Part shown: one piece after another, positions 32,143-40,925 of the stretch | Layout of the letters: the number at the start of each line of letters is the position of its first letter | Numbering within the stretch: position 1 is the stretch's first letter | Assembly: GCA_021822605.1 (NCBI GenBank) | Contig: JAKAQL010000002.1 | Span: 1-64,000 of the forward strand | Direction of reading: 5' to 3' | DNA from: Actinomycetes bacterium | GTDB lineage: Bacteria > Actinomycetota > Acidimicrobiia > Acidimicrobiales > Acidimicrobiaceae | DNA: 64,000 nucleotides | Program-made: the position numbers and the translations under genes | Notes under the pieces: model-generated | Told to the model about the DNA's origin: nothing | What the model saw: only the letters and a program-made list of their open reading frames with translations | The model's database searches: none

Positions 32143-35100
32143 ATGCGGCGTGGGATTCACTCCAAGAGATCATCATTTGTCCTTCCATCAGGACGGACGA
32201 GTGCCATGCTTGCCGCAGGAACGCTGGTTGGTCTCGTGCCGGCAGTTGTACTCCTTCCTGCCACGAGCTATGCCAGCAGTGCTTCTCTGACCTTCACTGG
32301 CTACGGGGTTGGATCAGGCGACGGTGCCAGCCAATTTGGCGAGGCCGGCTATGCAAGTCAAGGCCAGCTCACCTATCAACAGATTCTCGCCCACTTCTAC
32401 GGTGGCACCACGTTGACCACCACCAATGACCGACTGATCACGGTGTGGCTTACCCAAGGAACGGGTCGGGCGGCGACGGTGGTGGACGCCGGGGGCCTCG
32501 TGGTCAACAACGTCACGGTAGCACCGAATACGCCGATACAGGTATCCGATGCCGGGGGTACGATCTCGATCAGTCAGGGAGCGAGTGCGAGTGGTTGTTC
32601 GGCTCCCTCCGCGTGGACTCCGCTCACCACCACGACAGGCTCCCTCACCATCAGCCCGGTCAACCTGGAGCCGCTGGGCTCCATGATCGACGAGACACAG
32701 AATCAAGCCCTCGCGTGGTGTCAGCCCGGCGGTACTGTCGAGTACGTGCGAGGTAGTCTTGGAGTGACCGATAATGGGCAGGGACAGCAAGTCCTGACGA
32801 ACACGCTTGGTCTCGAATCGTACGTCCGGGGTGTCATCGGGAACGAGATGCCAGTGGTCTGGGGGACACTCGGGAGTCCCGGTCCGCAGGGCCAGGCCTG
32901 GGGCTTCCAGGCACTCGAAGCACAGGCGGTTGAGGCGCGAACCTACGCTCTGGCCGTCGGGAACTCCTACCCTTTTGCACAGATCTGTGACTCTGACTAT
33001 TGCCAGGTCTATGGCGGTTTCAATACTGGTCAGACGAGTCAAGCTCGCGCACTCATCGACGCAGCCCAGACAGACACCGCCGGCCAAATCCTCGAACAAG
33101 CCTCAGGTGCCCCCGCTTTCACGCAGTACTCCGCCTCCGACGGGGGTTATACGGCAGGTGGCGATTTTCCGGCTGTTCCAGACCCCTATGATGCGGGCTG
33201 CTATGCCTCGATCTGTGACCCCTGGGATCCATGGAGTCAGACGGTTGGACTCTCCTCGCTCCAACAGGCCTTCTCGCAGGTGGGTACTGTGCAGGGGTTG
33301 AATGTCCTGCAGCGTTCAGGTAATGGGACCGATGGTGGACGCGTGCTGTCGATTCAGGTGGTGGGATCGAGTGGTTCCTCCACCGTCACGGGTGCACAGT
33401 TCGCCTCGATGCTCGGTCTCGACTCCGACTGGTTTAGTGTGAGTGGTCCGATAGCGATCAACAACGATGGCAATGGCTCGCCACCTGCACAGCCCTCCGG
33501 GTCAACCGCCAGCTCCGGTATCGTGGTCGCCTCGGCGGATGGTGGTACAGCGGCCGAGGATGGAGCGACCGACCTCGGCAGCACCTACACCTACGGCATC
33601 ACCGGTCTGACTGGTTCGCGTCCCCTCAACGCCCCAGTCGTCGGGGTGGCTTCGACTCCCGATGGGAAGGGCTACTGGTTGGTCGCCGCCGATGGTGGTG
33701 TCTTTGACTTCGGGGACGCCCACTTCTACGGCAGCACCTACACCTACGGCATCACCGGTCTGACTGGTTCGCGTCCCCTCAACGCCCCTATCGTCGGCAT
33801 CGCCTCGACGACCAACGGCGATGGCTACTGGTTGGTCGCCGCCGATGGTGGTGTCTTTGACTTTGGAAACGCAACCTACCAGGGGTCGGCCTATTCGAAG
33901 GGCTTCACCGGCCTCACGGGAGCCCATCCACTCGCAGCGCCGGTCGTCGGCATCGCCTCGACCCCGAACGGCAACGGCTATTGGCTTCTCGAGGCCAACG
34001 GCACCGTTCTCTCTTTTGGTGATGCGGGAAGCTATGGTCAACTCAGCGCATCAGCCAACATCGTCGGCATCGCCTCGACCGCTGATGGTCAGGGGTATTG
34101 GCTTCTCGGTGCGAACGGAGCAGTCTACGGTTTTGGAGACGCCGCATCCTATGGATCGTTGAATCTGAGTGGTCAGACGGCGAGGGCGGTATCGATCGTC
34201 ACTGCGCCGAACGGCACCGGCTATAGCATCATCCTCTCCAATGGTCAGGTGGTAGGTTTTAATGGCGGGCCGAGCTCTCCCGCACTGGGTCCAACAACGA
34301 CCGGTCATGGGGCTCCGGTGGTCGCTGCCGCAATCCTGGGCGATCCAGCTCCAGGAACGCCACCGGTCATCAACGAGGGCAACACCGCCAGCTCCGGTAT
34401 CGTGGTCGCCTCGGCGGATGGTGGTACAGCGGCCGAGGATGGAGCGACCGACCTCGGCAGCACCTACACCTACGGCATCACCGGTCTGACTGGTTCGCGT
34501 CCCCTCAACGCCCCAGTCGTCGGGGTGGCTTCGACTCCCGATGGGAAGGGCTACTGGTTGGTCGCCGCCGATGGTGGTGTCTTTGACTTCGGGGACGCCC
34601 ACTTCTACGGCAGCACCTACACCTACGGCATCACCGGTCTGACTGGTTCGCGTCCCCTCAACGCCCCTATCGTCGGCATCGCCTCGACGACCAACGGCGA
34701 TGGCTACTGGTTGGTCGCCGCCGATGGTGGTGTCTTTGACTTTGGAAACGCAACCTACCAGGGGTCGGCCTATTCGAAGGGCTTCACCGGCCTCACGGGA
34801 GCCCATCCACTCGCAGCGCCGGTCGTCGGCATCGCCTCGACCCCGAACGGCAACGGCTATTGGCTTCTCGAGGCCAACGGCACCGTTCTCTCCTTTGGAG
34901 CGGCCCAGAACTATGGGGATATGAGTCAGACAACGACGGTACGATCCAAATTCGTTGGGATCGTCGCCTCCGCTACTGGCGACGGTTACACTCTCCTGAC
35001 TACAGATGGGGCTACCTATGGCTTTGGCGATGCTCCATCGACAGGCTCCATCGAGGCCAACCCGTTAGCGGTGGCCATCATCCGTGGCCCCGGCGGCACC

Positions 35101-35226
35101 GGCTATAGCATCATCCTCTCCAATGGTCAGGTGGTAGGTTTTGATGGCGGTCCGAGCGCTCCCGCACTCGGTCCCACAACGACCGGCCATGGAGCGCCGA
35201 TTATCGGTGGTACGGCCATCAGCTAG
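32143..35226 (+). CDS. Secreted SpoIID/LytB-domain protein with two tandem propeller-like repeat modules
   Basis: A 1027-residue exported protein. A signal peptide (SGRTSAMLAAGTLVGLVPAV, cleavage after about SYA) is followed by a SpoIID domain (about 80-440). That domain includes GLESYVRGVIGNEMPVVW, where the Glu is the expected lytic-transglycosylase catalytic residue, and TQYSASDGGYTAGG. The C-terminal 560 residues are two copies of a 293-residue module made of GYWLVAADGGVFDFG-type blades, ending GYSIILSNGQVVGF. The module resembles repeats common in actinobacterial surface proteins. Role: likely wall-remodelling or glycan-binding at the surface, next to the glycan exporter. Confidence 0.85.
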   Translation: MRRGIHSKRSSFVLPSGRTSAMLAAGTLVGLVPAVVLLPATSYASSASLTFTGYGVGSGDGASQFGEAGYASQGQLTYQQILAHFYGGTTLTTTNDRLITVWLTQGTGRAATVVDAGGLVVNNVTVAPNTPIQVSDAGGTISISQGASASGCSAPSAWTPLTTTTGSLTISPVNLEPLGSMIDETQNQALAWCQPGGTVEYVRGSLGVTDNGQGQQVLTNTLGLESYVRGVIGNEMPVVWGTLGSPGPQGQAWGFQALEAQAVEARTYALAVGNSYPFAQICDSDYCQVYGGFNTGQTSQARALIDAAQTDTAGQILEQASGAPAFTQYSASDGGYTAGGDFPAVPDPYDAGCYASICDPWDPWSQTVGLSSLQQAFSQVGTVQGLNVLQRSGNGTDGGRVLSIQVVGSSGSSTVTGAQFASMLGLDSDWFSVSGPIAINNDGNGSPPAQPSGSTASSGIVVASADGGTAAEDGATDLGSTYTYGITGLTGSRPLNAPVVGVASTPDGKGYWLVAADGGVFDFGDAHFYGSTYTYGITGLTGSRPLNAPIVGIASTTNGDGYWLVAADGGVFDFGNATYQGSAYSKGFTGLTGAHPLAAPVVGIASTPNGNGYWLLEANGTVLSFGDAGSYGQLSASANIVGIASTADGQGYWLLGANGAVYGFGDAASYGSLNLSGQTARAVSIVTAPNGTGYSIILSNGQVVGFNGGPSSPALGPTTTGHGAPVVAAAILGDPAPGTPPVINEGNTASSGIVVASADGGTAAEDGATDLGSTYTYGITGLTGSRPLNAPVVGVASTPDGKGYWLVAADGGVFDFGDAHFYGSTYTYGITGLTGSRPLNAPIVGIASTTNGDGYWLVAADGGVFDFGNATYQGSAYSKGFTGLTGAHPLAAPVVGIASTPNGNGYWLLEANGTVLSFGAAQNYGDMSQTTTVRSKFVGIVASATGDGYTLLTTDGATYGFGDAPSTGSIEANPLAVAIIRGPGGTGYSIILSNGQVVGFDGGPSAPALGPTTTGHGAPIIGGTAIS
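33505..34013. repeat. 509-bp direct repeat, copy 1
   Basis: Appears identical to 34384-34892 at an offset of 879 bp (293 codons), so the reading frame is kept. The copies first differ at 34014 versus 34893 (T/C) and before 33505. Near-zero divergence over 509 bp indicates a recent duplication or ongoing gene conversion. Confidence 0.9.
34384..34892. repeat. 509-bp direct repeat, copy 2
   Basis: Second copy of the 509-bp repeat. Beyond it the two modules are only similar, though the last stretch (GYSIILSNGQVVGF...PALGPTTTGHGAP) is again nearly the same. Confidence 0.9.
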
Positions 35227-35306
35227 CCCTGCTGTCGTCGTTGTTAGACCACCATTGTGAGATCCCCGAGGGGTGCTACCGTTCTGGGGCGGCCCTGCAG
35301 GCCGTC

Positions 35307-35372
35307 TGCCTCTCAGCAGGGTTGCCTCTCAGCAGAGGTGCCCATCAGTAGAGGTGCCTTCTCAGCAGGGGT
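35307..35372. repeat. Four imperfect 16-17-bp tandem units after the SpoIID gene
   Basis: Units TGCCTCTCAGCAGGGT (35307), TGCCTCTCAGCAGAGGT (35323), GCCCATCAGTAGAGGT (35340) and GCCTTCTCAGCAGGGGT (35356). They fill the short gap between the convergent SpoIID and dprE2-like genes. A small hairpin CGGCC-CTGCA-GGCCG precedes them at 35290-35304. Confidence 0.75.
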
Positions 35373-35377
35373 GGCGT

Positions 35378-36139
35378 TCAATACGGTAGCCGTCTGGCAA
35401 GAGAGCGCGGGAGGTGTCGATAGATCACCATGATCGGCTGCAGTATCCGAGGACTCCACACGATGCTGGCCCTTCGGGTGATGCCACGGACGATGTCGCG
35501 GGCGACACGATCCGACTCGGTGCTGAGGGGAGGCCGTGGTCGTCCCCTCGTCATCGCGGTGGTGACAAATCCTGGTCGGACGACCAGGACCTGTACCCGC
35601 GGGTAGAGGCGATCCGCGAGACCGAGGCTAAACCCGTCGATTCCGGCTTTGGCAGCCCCGTAGAGGTAGTTTGTTTGTCGCACTCGTTCGCCCGCCACCG
35701 ATGAGAGGACGACGATGAGCCCGTGCCCTTGTTGTTGGAACCGATCTGCGCAGCGTGTCAGCGCCATCGCAGGACCGGTAAAGTTGACGGAGATCGAGAG
35801 CGCCACCTGGCTAGGGTCCTGTTCGTCCGCTGGCTGGGTGCCGAGCCAGCCAGCCGCCATGATGACTGCATCGAGGGGCCGGAATCCCTCGAGCGCCTCT
35901 TGGATTGCAGGGTCGACCATCGCTATATCCGCGAGGTCAAGGGATTGTATCTCGACGGCAAGCTCTGGATAGGCCTTGAGGAGTTCTGTGCGGGTTTGTG
36001 TCAGTGAGGGCGCGTGTGGGCCAAGAAGAAGGACGGATCGAAGCGAGGAGGCACCAAGTCGTAGCAGCAGCGCGCGGGCGATCTCTGATCCACCTCCGAT
36101 GACGAGCACGTGTTCAGGTAGGCCGCGGCTATCGAGCAT
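35378..36139 (-). CDS. SDR oxidoreductase, DprE2-like (decaprenylphospho-ribose 2'-epimerase reductase subunit)
   Basis: A 253-residue short-chain dehydrogenase. The cofactor loop VLVIGGGSEIARAL differs from classical TGxxxGIG in the manner of DprE2. VVLSSVAGERVRQTNYLYGAAKAG holds the catalytic Ser, Tyr and Lys, and VLVVRPGFVTTAMTRG follows. DprE2 reduces the keto intermediate to decaprenylphospho-arabinose for arabinan synthesis. No DprE1 flavoprotein is in the window, so the assignment rests on sequence pattern alone. Confidence 0.75.
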   Translation of the reverse strand: MLDSRGLPEHVLVIGGGSEIARALLLRLGASSLRSVLLLGPHAPSLTQTRTELLKAYPELAVEIQSLDLADIAMVDPAIQEALEGFRPLDAVIMAAGWLGTQPADEQDPSQVALSISVNFTGPAMALTRCADRFQQQGHGLIVVLSSVAGERVRQTNYLYGAAKAGIDGFSLGLADRLYPRVQVLVVRPGFVTTAMTRGRPRPPLSTESDRVARDIVRGITRRASIVWSPRILQPIMVIYRHLPRSLARRLPY

Positions 36140-36222
36140 GAGCGTTCTTAGTGGGGTGTCGATCGAGCGGGATAGGGGTTGTGGCCCCGATGGTGGGGTT
36201 GGGGAGGCCAGTCGCTGGCGCG

Positions 36223-37212
36223 CTAGGCACGGTTGTCCAAGTCAAAGTCGGCCTCGATCCGGTCGTAGTCGGTGGCGCTTGATCGATCTGAGCCCAAGAG
36301 CGCGATCGCTGCGTCTGTCGCGCTGGCCACCAACGGGGGTGCGATCTGCGACAGGGCGATGCCGATCAAAATCAGGTAGCTGATGTGCACATCATTGGCG
36401 TGGTTAAAGACGATCGGGATGATCGCGAGCGCGAGGATGGGGGGGCTCTCGATGGCAAATCTCGTGACGAGCACGAGGGTGAGGAGTATCGTCACCAGCA
36501 CCACAAAGTTGGAGTTGAGGGTGAGAAAGAGAAGGATGGTGAGCTCGATTGCCCCAAGGATGGCCAACGCGGTCCAGCTGAGCTGGCGGACACCACGAGC
36601 CTTGGGTGCGTTTGCGTTCTCGACGGCCGCAACAAAGAGTGGGGGTAGCACGGCGAGTGGCGAATGGACGAGCCACACGGCGAGCACCATAGTCCCGAGG
36701 GAGCCGACAATGATGATTGTCGATCGGAGGGTGACCGGTATCGGAGAGGCGGGTCCGAGACCTGGACGTTCGGTGATGACGACGAAAAGGATTGGTAGCC
36801 CCATGAAAACGATGACTGCTACGACATAGAGTGGCGAGACGAGGTGGAGGTAGACGGGCAGGAGGCCTGCAGAGAGGGCCGGGAAGGCAGGGACCCGGAA
36901 GAAGAGTATCGCCCCGAGGATGGCGGCCAACGTGATGACGATCTGGGCAATCAGGTCCACCGGCAGGTAGCGTGCAACCTCAACGCCGAGAAAGGCCGCC
37001 CCGCAGATCACGAGGTAGAAGGGGATAGGCCCCTTTCGCCACTCGTCAATCTGAAAAAAGATCAGACCCGTCGTGACGGCTCCGACCTCGGGGACCACCA
37101 TGGTCTGCTCATGGAAAACGGTGACGACGATCGCCATCATCGCCACCGTGATGAGGACGACGAGACCCCGTAGCCAATGACCCTCGCTCCAGTCGGCGGA
37201 GAGCCGAGTCAT
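36223..37212 (-). CDS. Polytopic membrane protein of unknown function
   Basis: About 329 residues with roughly nine hydrophobic segments. Examples are WLRGLVVLITVAMMAIVVTV, LIAQIVITLAAILGAILFF and AILGAIELTILLFLTLNS. A soluble acidic tail (SATDYDRIEADFDLDNRA) closes it. I recognise no transporter signature. I start it at ATG 37212, which overlaps the exonuclease stop as ATGA, instead of 37236, so the two are translationally coupled. Confidence 0.6.
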   Translation of the reverse strand: MTRLSADWSEGHWLRGLVVLITVAMMAIVVTVFHEQTMVVPEVGAVTTGLIFFQIDEWRKGPIPFYLVICGAAFLGVEVARYLPVDLIAQIVITLAAILGAILFFRVPAFPALSAGLLPVYLHLVSPLYVVAVIVFMGLPILFVVITERPGLGPASPIPVTLRSTIIIVGSLGTMVLAVWLVHSPLAVLPPLFVAAVENANAPKARGVRQLSWTALAILGAIELTILLFLTLNSNFVVLVTILLTLVLVTRFAIESPPILALAIIPIVFNHANDVHISYLILIGIALSQIAPPLVASATDAAIALLGSDRSSATDYDRIEADFDLDNRA

Positions 37213-37916
37213 AATCGCGTGGTATCGATTGGCCATCCCTTTGGGATGGTGATGGGTTCACCGTTGTGCTCACGGCGGTAGTCGTTCAGGTTGCGGAGCC
37301 ACTTGAGATGCTCGCGTTCTTGGAGTTGCATGAGAGTTGGGCCATCCATCTCGACAAGACGAGGATAGGCCTCGAGTTGACGGCGCGCAACCTCGATGGT
37401 GGCGCGAGCGTCGCCGAGTGCATTGTGCGCATTGTTAAGCTCTACCCCGTAGAACTCACAGAGGGCGTCGAGCTGTCTCGAGCCGCGCCGAGGAGCACTA
37501 AAAACACGGTCGATGACGTAGATGTCGAGGACTGGACCCCGCCATCCGACGTTGTAGAGGCCCTTCCCGAAGTGTCGTCGGAGCTGAGCGTCGACGATGC
37601 CAAGGTCGAAGGAGATATTCATTCCGATGAGTAACCAGCCTCGGCGACCAGCCTTCACCAGGTCATTGCCGATGTGCTTGAGGGCCTCTGGTAGGGGTTG
37701 GCCTTCGCGAGCGGCTTGTTCATCAGAGATCCCGTGTTTTGCGGTCGCCTCCGGTGAGATTGGTCGTGTCGGCGCGACAAGGCTGTAATCGTCGTGGATA
37801 CCATCCTGGCTCCACCAGGTCAGAGCATAGGATACCGGCTCATCGTCGATGAGAGAGAGGCCAGTGGTTTCGAGGTCAAAGCCGAGGAGGTTGGTGGTGG
37901 CTAGCATCATGTCCAT
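37209..37916 (-). CDS. DnaQ-like 3'-5' exonuclease (DEDDh)
   Basis: A 235-residue DEDD-family exonuclease. Motif I GFDLETTGL, motif II NISFDLGIVDAQL and motif III HNALGDARATIEVARR give all four acidic residues plus the DEDDh histidine. It lacks polymerase III-specific features, so it is a stand-alone nuclease, possibly in repair. ATG codons at 37910 and 37907 are alternative starts. It overlaps the membrane protein gene. Confidence 0.87.
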   Translation of the reverse strand: MDMMLATTNLLGFDLETTGLSLIDDEPVSYALTWWSQDGIHDDYSLVAPTRPISPEATAKHGISDEQAAREGQPLPEALKHIGNDLVKAGRRGWLLIGMNISFDLGIVDAQLRRHFGKGLYNVGWRGPVLDIYVIDRVFSAPRRGSRQLDALCEFYGVELNNAHNALGDARATIEVARRQLEAYPRLVEMDGPTLMQLQEREHLKWLRNLNDYRREHNGEPITIPKGWPIDTTRL

Positions 37917-37947
37917 TCATACCGAGATGGCCGGGTCTTCATGTCGA

Positions 37948-39330
37948 TCAATCGGTCGATTCTTTGGGCACAAAATGGGCGCTAAAGTGCCTGAGCGCTG
38001 GCGGTTCCTTGGTGATGCGATAGCCGCGGAGCGAAGGGGCAATACTCAGGACCTCCGCACAGACCTCAACGACGTAGTCGATATGGCTCTGGGTGTAGGT
38101 GCGTCTGGGGATGGCGAGGCGCACCAGTTCAAGGGTGCTCGGATGTTCGCTACCGTCGGGAGCGCGTCCGAACATGACCGAGCCGATCTCGCAGCCGCGA
38201 ACCCCGCCGAGCTCATAGAGCGCGATCGCCAGTGCCTGGCCCGGGTACTCTAGTGCTGGGATGTGAGGGAGCAGGCGTCGAGCGTCGAGGTAGATCGCAT
38301 GGCCACCGCTCGGTCTCACGACTGGGAAGTCCATCTCCTCAAGCGCATCGCCCAGATAGGCAGTTGATGAGATGCGGTAGTGGAGATAATCATGAGATAC
38401 CGCTTCGCGGAGTCCCTGAGCGATGGCCTCTAGGTCTCTGCCAGCGAGACCGCCATAGGTTGGGAAGCCTTCGGTGAGAATCAGCATTGTTCGAGCCTGG
38501 TCGGCGATGGCGGTATCGTTGGTGGCGAGCCAGCCCCCGATGTTTGCCATTGGATCCTTCTTGGCGCTCATGGTCATACCATCGGCCCAGGAGTACATCT
38601 CATGTACGATCTCAGTGACCGACTTGGTGTGGTAACCCGGTTCGCGTAACCGAATGAACCAGGCGTTCTCGGCGAAACGACAGGAATCTAGATACAGCGG
38701 CACTCCAAATCGATGACAGAGCATACTGGTGGCACGGATGTTCTCCATCGAGACTGGTTGCCCACCACCAGAGTTGTTGGTCACGGTCAAGATCACGGCT
38801 GGGATGTCGCCCGCCCGCTTGGTGAGGAGCTGCTCGAGCGCCGCGATATTGATGTTGCCCTTGAAGGGCGCGCTCAGCTCAGGGTCGAGCCCCTCAGGGC
38901 AGGGGAGGTCGACCGCCTGGGCGCCGGTGTACTCGACGTTGGCTCGCGTGGTATCGAAGTGAGTATTAGCGGGAACGATCTTGCCCGGTCCGCCGAGTAC
39001 AGAGAAGAGGATGCGCTCGGCGGCACGCCCCTGGTGGGTCGGGATGATGTGCGCGAAGCCAAAGAGCTCATGGACGGCAGTCTCGAAGATCTCCCATGAC
39101 GGTGAGCCGGCATAGGACTCATCCCCGTGTTGGATAGCTGCCCATTGGTCGCGACTCATCGCACCGGTGCCCGAGTCGGTGAGCAGGTCAATCATCACGT
39201 TGCGCGCGGGTAGTTGGAAGAGGTTGTAGTGTGCGGCACGGATTGCCTCTTGGCGCTGTTCCCTCGTTGTCATCGGAATCGGCTCGACGGAGTGGATGCG
39301 AAATGGTTCGATGATCGTCTGATAAGCCAT
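37948..39330 (-). CDS. tnaA: Tryptophanase (tryptophan indole-lyase)
   Basis: A PLP-dependent lyase making indole, pyruvate and ammonia from tryptophan; 460 residues. The PLP lysine lies in ADGMTMSAKKDPMANIGG. Other blocks are IPTHQGRAAERILF, TVTNNSGGGQPVSM and DSCRFAENAWFI. Tyrosine phenol-lyase is very similar, but CEIGSVMFGR has Ile where phenol-lyase has the tyrosine-specific Arg (MERG). The C-terminal LRHFSAHF keeps the histidine of tryptophanase. No tnaC leader or permease is adjacent. Confidence 0.88.
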   Translation of the reverse strand: MAYQTIIEPFRIHSVEPIPMTTREQRQEAIRAAHYNLFQLPARNVMIDLLTDSGTGAMSRDQWAAIQHGDESYAGSPSWEIFETAVHELFGFAHIIPTHQGRAAERILFSVLGGPGKIVPANTHFDTTRANVEYTGAQAVDLPCPEGLDPELSAPFKGNINIAALEQLLTKRAGDIPAVILTVTNNSGGGQPVSMENIRATSMLCHRFGVPLYLDSCRFAENAWFIRLREPGYHTKSVTEIVHEMYSWADGMTMSAKKDPMANIGGWLATNDTAIADQARTMLILTEGFPTYGGLAGRDLEAIAQGLREAVSHDYLHYRISSTAYLGDALEEMDFPVVRPSGGHAIYLDARRLLPHIPALEYPGQALAIALYELGGVRGCEIGSVMFGRAPDGSEHPSTLELVRLAIPRRTYTQSHIDYVVEVCAEVLSIAPSLRGYRITKEPPALRHFSAHFVPKESTD

Positions 39331-39415
39331 GAGAGGATTCTAGGTCACCGCTGTCGCTTCTCCAAGCCTGTGGGTCGCGGTTTTGCCCCTCTCGATCTGG
39401 CGTAGGCTCGATGGT

Positions 39416-40765
39416 ATGGGTCTCAATGTACGTCGCCTCTATCGTTCGTCCTCAATGGTTCTTGGACTCACAGTTCGCAACTCTTTACGTCGGTTGCGGG
39501 TGAGGTTCACACCTGCGGCGGCTCGAGAGGCTGCATTGCGCAATGCCCGTATCGCCACCGCAGCGGATGTGCGGGCGCAGTTTGCGAACACTCGAGGGGT
39601 GATGACCAAGCTTGCTCAGATGGCAGGGTATCTGGATGCGGAGGTAGAGCCTGATCTTCGCGCCGCACTGGCGAGTTTTCAGCGTGACGCGCCGACGATG
39701 GATTTTGCCTTGGCTGAGGCCACCATACTCGCAGAGATCCCTGATTTCTATCGATTTGTCAAAGAGATCGACCCGATTCCGGTGGCGAGCGCATCCATCG
39801 GGCAGGTTCACCACGGTCGACTGCGCACCGGCGAGGAGGTCGCGGTCAAGGTCCAGTTTCCCGATGCGGCCACGTTGATGGGAGCGGATCTCGCCAATGC
39901 TGGGTTGGTCACTGGGGCGTTGAAGCTGCTCTTCCCCTCGATGGCGACGGGAGAGATGGCGGACGAGCTCGTCCTACGACTAGCGGAGGAGCTGGACTAC
40001 ACCAAGGAGGCGCGGCGGACGCAGACCTTTGCTGACTACTATCAGGATCATCCCCTGATCGTGGTTCCCCGCGTCTACTTTACTCTCTCCTCGCCTCACG
40101 TACTGGTAACCCAGTTCCTGCATGGGAGACGATTTGAGGAGGTTCTCGATGAGTCTCAACACGCTCGCGATGCCTATGGGGAGGTTCTCTTTCGCTTCGT
40201 CTTTCGCAGTCTGTATCGACTGTCGCTGTTCAACGGCGATCCTCATCCAGGCAACTACCTATTCTTCGATGATGGCCGGATCGGCTTTCTCGATTTTGGA
40301 TTTACGAAGGAGTTCACTCAGACCGAGATCCACCTCTTTGAGTCGATGATCCAGGCGATGGTGCTCGACCGGGATAAGCCGCGCTTTGCCAAGATCGTCT
40401 ATGCGGCTGGGCTCGTCACGAGGGACGATCTCGATCCGGATGCGATCGCTGACTTCTTTCGTGATTTCTACGACATCGTCGTCGAGGATCGTGAGTTCAC
40501 CGTGACCAGTGCCTATGCCAGTGCACTCCTGCGACACACTTTTGATCATTCCCATCCTGTCGCCAAATACCTGAATGTTCCGCGCGCATTCGTGGTGCTT
40601 CAACGGATCAACCTCGGTCTGTATGCACTGCTCGGCTACCTTCAAGCCACGGCAAACTGGCGTGCAATCGCCAGTGAGATCTGGCCATTTGTGGCCGCGC
40701 CCCCAAGCACTCCCATCGGGGAAGCGGAGGAACGTTGGCTACGACGGCACCCAGGGCAGCGGTGA
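39416..40765 (+). CDS. ABC1/AarF (UbiB-like) atypical kinase
   Basis: A 449-residue protein-kinase-like fold family member linked to quinone or lipid metabolism. Recognisable: SASIGQVHHGRL (the A-rich nucleotide loop), VAVKVQFP with the catalytic Lys, EELDYTKEARR, NGDPHPGNYLFFDDG and LDFGF for metal binding. The usual KxGQ motif is altered to MTKLAQMAGYLD. I start at ATG 39416; the ORF track uses TTG at 39383. Confidence 0.87.
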   Translation: MGLNVRRLYRSSSMVLGLTVRNSLRRLRVRFTPAAAREAALRNARIATAADVRAQFANTRGVMTKLAQMAGYLDAEVEPDLRAALASFQRDAPTMDFALAEATILAEIPDFYRFVKEIDPIPVASASIGQVHHGRLRTGEEVAVKVQFPDAATLMGADLANAGLVTGALKLLFPSMATGEMADELVLRLAEELDYTKEARRTQTFADYYQDHPLIVVPRVYFTLSSPHVLVTQFLHGRRFEEVLDESQHARDAYGEVLFRFVFRSLYRLSLFNGDPHPGNYLFFDDGRIGFLDFGFTKEFTQTEIHLFESMIQAMVLDRDKPRFAKIVYAAGLVTRDDLDPDAIADFFRDFYDIVVEDREFTVTSAYASALLRHTFDHSHPVAKYLNVPRAFVVLQRINLGLYALLGYLQATANWRAIASEIWPFVAAPPSTPIGEAEERWLRRHPGQR

Positions 40766-40817
40766 GGTCGACGGATGCAGTTGGGCTAAGGAAAGCTAAC
40801 TAGAGAACGTTCGAAAA

Positions 40818-40838
40818 CTTGAGTGTGTAAGACTCAAG
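40818..40838 (+). promoter_or_regulatory. HAIR operator (HspR binding site) upstream of hsp20
   Basis: CTTGAGT-GTGTAAG-ACTCAAG is a perfect match to the HspR-associated inverted repeat CTTGAGT-N7-ACTCAAG known from actinobacteria. It lies 88 bp before the hsp20 ATG, with a possible -10 box TATACT at 40847-40852. It implies that HspR represses this gene and that heat or unfolded protein relieves it. hspR itself is not in the window. Confidence 0.9.
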
Positions 40839-40925
40839 AAACCTTGTATACTTTGGAATAGATGCTGTGGTATTGGCATTGATAGGAGTGGGCAGCGGTG
40901 CTGCTCGTGAAGAAGGAGGTTCATA

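Noticed and set aside
33502-34806. Long antisense ORFs (179 and 251 aa) opposite the SpoIID gene repeats
   Set aside because: They repeat exactly with the DNA duplication and mirror the codon pattern of the sense gene, so they are shadows.
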